Shown here: piece by piece, positions 56,970 through 64,000 of the stretch
How the letters are laid out: every line of letters starts with the position of its first letter
Position numbering within the stretch: the stretch's first letter is position 1
Source of the DNA: Buxus sempervirens
Lineage: Eukaryota > Streptophyta > Magnoliopsida > Buxales > Buxaceae
NCBI GenBank assembly: GCA_947561395.2
Contig: OX387185.1
Location: 18,440,366 to 18,504,365 of the forward strand
Direction of reading: 5' to 3'
Length of the DNA: 64,000 nt
Notes under the pieces: model-generated
Databases searched by the model: none
The model's input: only the letters and a program-made list of their open reading frames with translations
What the model was told of the DNA's origin: nothing
Program-made: the position numbers and the translations under genes

Positions 56970-57741
56970 ATGGGCCTTTGGTTAAGTGAAATGCTATTTA
57001 ATTAATCAAACCATATTAGTCGGACTGGGTGGGGCCCACTGGGCCTAAGGCCCATTTTGGGTCATGGGAAAGCCCAAAACCTTGCTAGATTCAATTGTTT
57101 TAGTTGAGAAAGGTTTAAAAAAATCAAGGGAACAAAATCTGCATTTTTAGGGTTTTTTGGGGTTTAACCGAAATTACATGTCGGTCAAATACTATTTAGG
57201 CATTACTGAAATTAAATTTCGGGCATGTATATTTCAGCTATGCATAAAATACAGCTTGCCCGACTTGAGTTTTCAGGCAAGCTAAAAAATAGACTTTTTA
57301 TAGTTTTTCAATGGGGCTTGGGTTCCATGGTTCTTTGGGGTAACCAGGGACTATGTGGGCCCCACTGTAGGCCCACAGTGGTCTATGGTTAAGGCAATAA
57401 GCCTTATTTAGCTACTTGATTGACTCTAAACCAAAGGGAAAGAGGGAAGCCTTGCTCCCCCCCCCCCCTCTCATTGATCTGGAAATCAAGATATAAACAG
57501 GGACCTCAAGTGTCCCTGTTTTGGTGTTAAAGGCATCCCCCCTCCCTCCATGAGAAGAGGGAAGAGGGTGGCTCGAATGACCCATGCCCATGTCTTTCGG
57601 CCATACCACATTCATTCTCAATCCATCATTTACAATAACAAATGAAAAGAAGCAAAAATCCCTTATGAACATGTTGAGAATAACAGTGGGTGTGTGTTTC
57701 CATATAATGTGCATGAATGACAAAAGAAAAGGGGTTGGAAA
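56970..57741 (-). mobile_element. Fragment of a Tat-type LTR
   Basis: Resembles 32080-32600 of the solo Tat LTR in the same orientation (gggccca-rich text, 'ctatgtgggccc', 'gggacctcaagtgtccctg'). It holds two dyads, ACCGAA/GTCGGT at 57167-57185 and ACTGAA/TTCGGG at 57205-57223, both with 7-bp gaps. Cut at both sides by Tekay-like LTRs. No gene. Confidence 0.6.
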
Positions 57742-60240
57742 TGTGAAATCCCAGATTTTACTAATAAATCAATAAACTAATTGGTTAATAATATGCAGGT
57801 GATGAGATTTTGGTTCAACTCGGAGGAATTCAAGATGAACCGGAGATGATAGGAGAGCCTATATAAGGTGAGTTCATGGTTATGGACTAGGTATTATTTT
57901 AATTTAATAATTATAGTTGCTATGGTTTATATTAGTAAGAATTAATTATATTATAATCAAGGAGAATAAACAGGGTTGGTCGAACCCAATGAGAGTGGGT
58001 TGACCCAAAGATTAGTTGGTTTAAGGTTAAAGGTTTGGTTGTAATTGGTTTAATGAAGAAAGGGCATCATGGTAAAAGTCTTTAAAATAATAAAATACCT
58101 AGTAGTGCATGGAGTGATTTACGTGGAGTTTAGAAATTTAGAATAGAAACAGCCATGCAGTTTTCTCCTTGCTTCCTATTTTCTTCTCCTAGTTTCCTTG
58201 TGACTGAACCAAACCCTAACCAACCTGTTGGAGCTATCGTAGAGAAGGAAGAAGGAGGATTTTCGTCCACAAAGAACTCTGGTAAGAGCAAGTAATAAAT
58301 AGTTCTGTTTTGGAGAGATAGATATGTTGCTAGATTCTAAAAACGTGATTTTCTTAACCCAGACGTGATCGGGCTTGTTGGGATCATTTGACAAACTTAG
58401 GAGTGATATTTCGTTGCTCTTAGAGAAGGTTTAAATTCCAAAAACCAGGTAAGTAGTCCCTTGACGCTTGAATAAAATTCAAATTCGTGTAGACGATATA
58501 CATAGTTATTCGATGTTTTGATGCGTTGTTTTTGTTATTTATGATGTTTTAATTGTTGGGAATTGTTCTAGCATGTTTATAAAATATTTTAGAATGATTT
58601 AGAATGGTTTTGATGCATTGAATATTGAGTTGTGGAATTTTTATGGAATTTCGCAAAGTTACAGATTTTTCACGTATTGGGCCGCCTGAGCAGTCGCTCG
58701 AGCGACCTATGTAATTATTCCAAAACCCGAGAGCAATTTTACCCAGATTGAACTGTCGCTAGAACAGTCACTTGAACGACCTATCGAGCGACCTACCCTG
58801 AATTAACCTATTGTGTATTTCTGATCGAGCGCCCTTGGCCGCTCGAGCGACCATTCTGTCAGATTTTGGAAATTGACTCTTCAACCTAGTTTTTCACCAC
58901 GAAAGTGTTTTTATCCAAATTTAAGCTATGTACCATCAAGATTGGGGTATTTGGGAAATGTTGCACTGGTGGATGTTTAAAATTCAATTTTATAAAGATT
59001 TTGGGTAGATGTTTCTAAAGAGGCACTTTTACTTGCTTCCATTGTTCCAAAAGATTTTACTTTTAACCAAGGATGGTTTTGTGAGTTCATACACCTGTTT
59101 TTGGGTGATATGAAGGTATATTGTACATCGATGGAGTCGATACACATTCGGGACATATGGGCCCATTGAAACCTGGAGTTTTGGACATATAACTTGATAC
59201 ATTCTGTTTTGGTTTTGTGTCAACGGTGTGACAAGGCTGGTGCCTGATTTACTGTTTCCCGCATAGGCAGATTTGGTTACAAATATGGTTCTGTATTTTG
59301 GTAGGTGTTATTGAGAAGTATGTCCATTACCCTGGTTGGTTTTCTCACTGTTGAGTGGACATAACAGTTATATGGATCCATAGAATAGCTAGTAAGTGAA
59401 ATATGTATTAGAGGGGTTTGAATTCTGTGTCTGAGGCATTCCATCATCTCGAGAATGGTATTGCTCCTGGATTGGTCGGTCGCTACATTACCCACTCCTG
59501 GATTGGTTGGGCCGTACATGCTAACTCATGGCTGGGTTCTTCCGTTGGTGTTGAATAGCCAAACTGCAGAGCGGCTTGTCCATCGTAATTCGGTTAGGTA
59601 GCATATTGGCACATGTCTACTCTCTTTTTCTGGTATACTATTTCATGAGTCCCATGAGGTGGACAAAATGTATTTCATTGTGGTCTTGATTCTTATTGTG
59701 ATTATTCGGATTAAGCGATGCATATTCTATTGTGGTCAACTATTTACATGATTGCTTACTGAGATGTTGTTTCTCACATTATTGTTTTATCGGTTTTGTT
59801 TTCAGATATTTCTGGAGAGGACGTTACTAGGGTTGAGACTCCAGGGGATTACTGTGATTACCAAGAAGAAGACTATTTCATTCCTGTGTAGGTCCAGTAG
59901 GACATGGAGAGACATTTAGATTTATTTTCTTAGGGATTAACTTTAGTATTTTAATTGAGGAATTTGATGTTATTTGAAGGATGATTGGTATCTTTATACC
60001 ATATCCTTGGTGGATGTTATTTATGTTATTTAGTTGAACCCTTTCTAGACTTCATAGATGAAATATAAAAGGATTATTTTGGTAGTTTAATTCCGCGCTT
60101 TCTAAAAGATGTTCTTATTTCCACACTATGATATAATAAATGAAATTGTTTAAGTCTGGAATAGTTGTTTTGGGTCATTTTCCCTAACGAACCAGATTTG
60201 GGTTTATGTGTGTAAATAAACCTGGATTCGGGGCATTACA
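57742..60240 (+). repeat. Tekay-like 5' LTR
   Basis: 2499 bp, TGTGAAATCCCAG to GGGGCATTACA, followed by a PBS. TATA-like TATATAAGG 57860-57868, donor CAG|GTAAGTAG (GT at 58449), YCGAGCG palindrome block 58680-58860, acceptor AG 59804-59805; predicted intron 1357 nt. The left flank is ggaaa; no matching duplication was found. Confidence 0.82.
59761..59891 (+). other. LTR hairpin, 3' splice site and EEDYF exon
   Basis: Weak hairpin gaga/tctc (59761-59775), acceptor AG 59804-59805, exon with SGEDVTRVETPGDYCDY, QEEDYFIPV and TAG. Confidence 0.58.
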
Positions 60241-60244
60241 AAGA

Positions 60245-60256
60245 TGGTATCAGAGC
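60245..60256 (+). promoter_or_regulatory. Primer binding site, tRNA-iMet type
   Basis: TGGTATCAGAGC four bases after the LTR end. Only ~30 bp of internal sequence remain before the next LTR starts. Confidence 0.8.
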
Positions 60257-60269
60257 AATAGGATCCTAA

Positions 60270-62614
60270 TGTGAAACCCCGAATTTTCACATAATAAATA
60301 AATAAATAATAAATAAAAGAAAATATGAGTTCAAGTCCTAGTTACAAATAAAAAGTGAAGATTTAGAGGATAAGTAATTCAAATAAGTAACAAGTTGTAA
60401 ATAAAGAAGGAATTTTGAGGAAATTAGCCTAAAAGGGTATTTTGGTATTTTTCAGAAAAGGGTAATTAATAAATAAATCATTAAATAATAACTAGGATTA
60501 GAAAATAGAAGAAAATAATTTATTTAAACAAGTTATAAATTAAAAGGAAGTAATAAAAGCCTAAAAGAGGAAAAAGAGTAATTAGGAGATTTCAAGTCTT
60601 AATTGGGAGAAAAGTAACTTAATTTGGGTTTTAGGTGATATCTATGATTTAAGTGAGTGTTAGGCACGAAATTAGGCTGTAAGGAGTGTTTAGATAATAA
60701 GAGATTTGATTAGTATTGTTTTAGTAGAAAAATAGAATGTGGAGAAAAAGTAGAAATTAATTAGAAGGAATTAGACTTTAATTAAACCTTGCTTGGGTTA
60801 ACCCAATTAAAGGAGCCTATTAGGGTTGGTTTAGGAATTCTAAAGCCAAGTATAAATAGGAGAGTAAAGTGAGACAAGAGAGAATTTTCGTGGGTTTTAT
60901 AATGAGAGAAAAGAGGGAGAGAAAGGAAGAAGAAGGTTGCTGGAAATGTCCGACCAATCTCCATCAAAATGCGATAAAGGCAAATCCGTACGGTGGATCG
61001 ACTTCAAATGTGGAGGTTTTGATCTTCACTGATGGATCTACAATGTGAACGGTGGAGATTGGAATTAGAGAACTCTAGGTTGGTGCGTTTGGGAGCAGAA
61101 GTTGGGTCCAGAATTAGAAACTTCAAAGGAAGATAGATTTTTAGCGTATGAGGCAAGTAGTAACCCTTGAAAACTGGAGGAACTGCATGGTTTTGTTTTC
61201 TATGATTTAATATGGTCTGAATGGATTAGTTGGAACTGGATTTACATGGAATCAAATGTTTTATGTTATAGGATTTTGTATTCTTGAAGGATTTGTTAAA
61301 GTAATGAAGAAAACTTGGTTTGATCATGCAAATAATTTTAGGTTGGTATTTAATTGAAACAAATTAATCTAGTGGGCTTTAGATATGATTTAGAATGTTA
61401 GTAGATTAATTTAGACCAATGAAACTTATAGCAAAAGCCTAAAAATCAAAACTTGCTAAATCTGGAATTTTTAAACTGGAATTTTGTACGAGCGCCTAGG
61501 ACCGCCCAGCTTACCAGGGTAGGTGCTCTATGCAGAAATTGCATATTTTGAGGATTTTTGTGATACGAATAAATATCCAATAATTTTTCTGATAAGTTAA
61601 GCATACTAGCATCTTTGTAAAGACCTAATTAAAGTATTAAAATTTATAAAATTATATTTTGTAAATAACCAAGTAATTTGAGGTTCTAAGGATAGGATAG
61701 AATATGAAAGGGACTAAATTGAAGATAACAACAATGGGAATAATACTAACTTGTATTTATGGATTAAAAACATCTTCTAAACTATATTTTAGGTTTGTAG
61801 AATATGTTGGAAATTATAAATACAGAAAATTGAAATAAATACTATCTTAGGTATTAATATGAGAACTTGGATATAATAAAGGGATTAATAAGGAAAACTC
61901 TAAGCAAGACTTGGATTACTTTTGGTTTGTATTTTAAATATGAATATTGGTTTCTGGAATTGCATAAACTCTGATTTCTATTGAATTTATGATACATGAG
62001 TTTTATTTTGAATATAATTGGGAAAATGCATATGTTATTCTGAAAAAGGCTTTATTTGGATTTTTAAGGATTGAATCATGGTTTTCTCTTGAAATTGAAT
62101 ACTTTGGTATGGATTGGTATGTGGTATGTGGTATGATGTTATTCGCTTTTCTTTTACAGTTAGGTGATACGGCTTCTGTGGTTGAGTTGATACTAGCTTT
62201 TACGGCAGAGATGGGTAATCCTATGTGTAGAGATGTATAATCCTTTACAGGTAAAGTGTGTATGCCTCCCACAGTAGCATGTCCTCCCGTATGTTATTTT
62301 ATCATGGTTTATGTTAGTGGGCTTAGCTGTATATGGATCCATAGTTTTGGCTGGTTAGCTAAGTGGTATTTCGTTTGGGTTGAGTTACTCCTATGTGTGA
62401 GCGCGCTTCCCTTGCAAGTTAGTTTGCTCTGGAAGCTACTATGTCTTGAGGGACACTCCGGTTCTTCTGGTGATTCCCTGTACATGTGGGTAAGCGGTCA
62501 CCTCCATGTATTGATTTCGGTGCTGCATGCTGGTGGTACATGCCAACTCTGTTGAGTTCGTGCGCAATAAGTCGATGACTACGGCTCCTATCTAAGGTGA
62601 TCTTCACGAGTGTC
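60270..62614 (+). mobile_element. Second Tekay-like LTR, end uncertain
   Basis: Starts TGTGAAACCCCG at 60270. TATA box TATAAATAGG 60851-60860; donor of GC type GAG|GCAAGTAG at 61153; possible acceptor AG 62158-62159. The usual GGGGCGTTACA end is not found. The text after about 62260 resembles the post-hairpin part of other LTRs only loosely. It stops where Tat-type LTR sequence begins (TGTGCACA at 62615). No convincing EEDYY exon. A frame at 61989-62240 has no recognisable similarity. Confidence 0.55.
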
Positions 62615-64000
62615 TGTGCACACCTAAAACCTGGATCCTAGATCGCACACCGGGTGCACCTTCTGTACGTGCCTCAGGACATTCGGAGTCGCCACTGCCT
62701 GAGAGGTGCAGGCAGACACGGTTTTGCCCTAATCAGGTCTAAGTCTAGTCTGCGGCTTTTTCAGAGTTCTAGCTAAGTCCTCGGTTACGTCCGGGGAAGC
62801 CCTAAGACACCCCGGCCCGCCCCGTCGGTCTCCTTGGTTTTTGAGTCAATTTCACCCTTTTCCTAGACCAGCATGCTACCTTGTTAGGTCTGGCGGGGCC
62901 CTCTAGAGGTATGGGTCCCTTTTTATTTGATTTTATATTTTTATTTATTTAAGTGAAGTGGGTCGGACCCGGGTCCCGTTGGAAGACCTGTGGGTTGCCA
63001 TGGTTGGGCCTTGGGCCTAGTTGGGTTATTGGGTAACCCATTTGGTTATTTATTGAAGCTTATATTTATTTACAATTCATTTGGGCTTAACGGGGTTGGA
63101 ATGGGCCCATTAGCCAAGGGTCAAGGGTCCTGGGCCTGTTTATTGAAAACAGGCCTGGTATAAGCCAGTCAAAAGTGGGCCACTCAATTGAGCCCAAGGT
63201 GGTCTTGATGGGCCCATCTAGGCCCAAAGTCCTCAACTGGGCTAAGAATAGCCCAAAGTGTATAAGAGACCGGTTCAAGCCGGTTCAGGTATGGTCCAGT
63301 CCAACCGGGCCAAAAAACTACATTTTTTACATTACTTTTACATTAGCCCATATTTTCTATACGGTCCACCGTCGCCCGTAGATGAAATCCCATTTGCCTT
63401 GCCCGTGAAGCAAACACGGTCCAGACTGGACCGTTCTGAGTTTACGGGCGCCTCCAGTTTTGCATATTTGGTGCCGACTCTTCCTAGGATCAATTCCGTG
63501 GCCTTCTCAGGTATTCCAGAGACCTCTGCTAAGCTTCTGAGTTTCTTCAAAATGTTGTATTGGCTTCATTAGGCTTTCAAAGCCACCTTTCTTCTCCTTT
63601 TATGTTCTTTGGGTCTTGGGCTTCCTTCCCTTTTTTATTTAATCAACCAACCACATCCCTCATTCAAGAAAGAGGAGGAGATATTACAAAAATTCATATA
63701 TCTTCAAAGGAACAAAATGAGTAGTTAAATTTGTTAATTAAAGTGTCATTTAGACCCTTTCTTTCTCCCTTTTTTTTTTATGATGACCATCTTCCTGAAG
63801 TTGATCTCTCATGTCATTCAAAAACAGCAATTGGATTAGTGATCACAAGAACAAAATGTAGAAAGAAACTTGAAGAGATATTGAAATTGATAATGTTATA
63901 TTGTAAAGTTTAACATACTTACAGTAGAATTACTTGTTGATTCCGATTGAATTGGGCAGCGCTTCCGCGTCCTCCGGGATTTCTTAAAATGGTATGGAAA
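62615..64000 (-). mobile_element. Tat-type LTR, minus strand, running out of window
   Basis: The left edge TGTGCACA corresponds to an LTR end; 62690-63000 matches 31775-32100 of the solo Tat LTR in the same orientation (gtcgccactgcctga, ctcggttacg, gaccccgttgg-like text). It is rich in gggccca words. A dyad array lies at 63347-63448. The U3 with the TATA box should lie beyond 64000. From about 63450 to the end I see no gene. Confidence 0.62.
63347..63448 (-). promoter_or_regulatory. Dyad array at right end
   Basis: Four units starting at 63347, 63375, 63402 and 63430 (28, 27, 28 bp apart), CCCGTA/TACGGG type with 7-bp gaps; the second has a weak right half. Same half-site as Tat-1, although this LTR is a different copy. 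Confidence 0.72.

Noticed and set aside
62615-62627. CCTAA at 60265-60269 and 62623-62627 as proof of a solo LTR 60270-62622
   Set aside because: The right end lacks the family terminus GGGGCGTTACA, and TGTGCACA at 62615 is better read as the end of a Tat-type LTR; a 5-bp match alone is weak.
56970-64000. 56970-57741 and 62615-64000 as two halves of one Tat LTR split by the Tekay insertions
   Set aside because: Both pieces cover the same U5 region of the LTR, so they must be different copies.

Overview
The window is plant nuclear DNA made almost entirely of nested LTR retrotransposons. I see no ordinary single-copy host gene, no rRNA or tRNA gene and no CRISPR. The evidence is Ty3/gypsy polyproteins of the Tat/Ogre lineage (two RNase H domains, TGGCGACTC-type primer site), chromovirus (Tekay/Del-like) LTRs with an initiator-tRNA-Met primer site, GT-AG introns with T-rich acceptors, and a plant-mobile-domain protein. 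It looks like angiosperm pericentromeric or interstitial heterochromatin; the species cannot be read from it.

Layout. A minus-strand Tat element (here Tat-3: 1-1120, 23846-24845, 27662-28648) is the oldest visible layer. A ~21 kb plus-strand Tat element (Tat-1, 2818-23845) split its gag. Tat-1 has a truncated 5' LTR, PBS, leader, gag-pro-RT-RH-aRH-INT in sense (7023-14237), two intron-containing genes in antisense (DUF7745-like 16946->15140; plant mobile domain 20286->17415), a PPT and a 3' LTR (22209-23845). A truncated Tekay-like element (24847-27661, minus) sits in the Tat-3 leader. A second plus-strand Tat/Ogre-like element (Tat-2) starts at 28649 with a ~4.0 kb LTR (interrupted by a minus-strand solo LTR, 31714-34071, TSD GCCCT), PBS 35056, a sense ORF1 upstream of gag (36583-37851), a solo Tekay LTR (37899-42149, TSD ATACC) and a broken gag (43167-45340). 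From 45344 to 62614 the sequence is a stack of Tekay-like LTRs. Four here have matching 5-bp duplications and are nested: 48094-50560 (ATAAT) in 45562-50939 (GCCTA) in 45515-53918 (GATAC) in a minus-strand LTR; and 54479-56714 (TTAGA) in another LTR. The right end is Tat-type LTR sequence running out of the window.

Two structures are not explained by standard annotation. (1) Tat-1 carries arrays of a 19-bp dyad (6-bp half-site, 7-bp gap, inverted half-site) repeated every 28 bp, at five places: the U3 of each LTR, the leader, and ahead of both antisense genes. Other Tat LTRs in the window carry arrays with the same 6-7-6 geometry but a different half-site, often 15-24 bp upstream of a TATA box. 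This looks like a family-specific binding array, and the antisense proteins are candidate ligands (inference). (2) The Tekay-like LTRs share a predicted 1.3-1.9 kb intron inside the LTR. It ends in a conserved hairpin and 3' splice site, followed by a short exon coding a peptide with a GE...EEDYY/F..P-stop pattern, conserved in protein sequence across LTRs that otherwise differ strongly.

Nearly every reading frame is broken by stops or small indels, so the elements are probably non-autonomous now. The two LTRs of Tat-1 differ by about 4% in a 300-bp stretch counted by hand, so it is moderately young.
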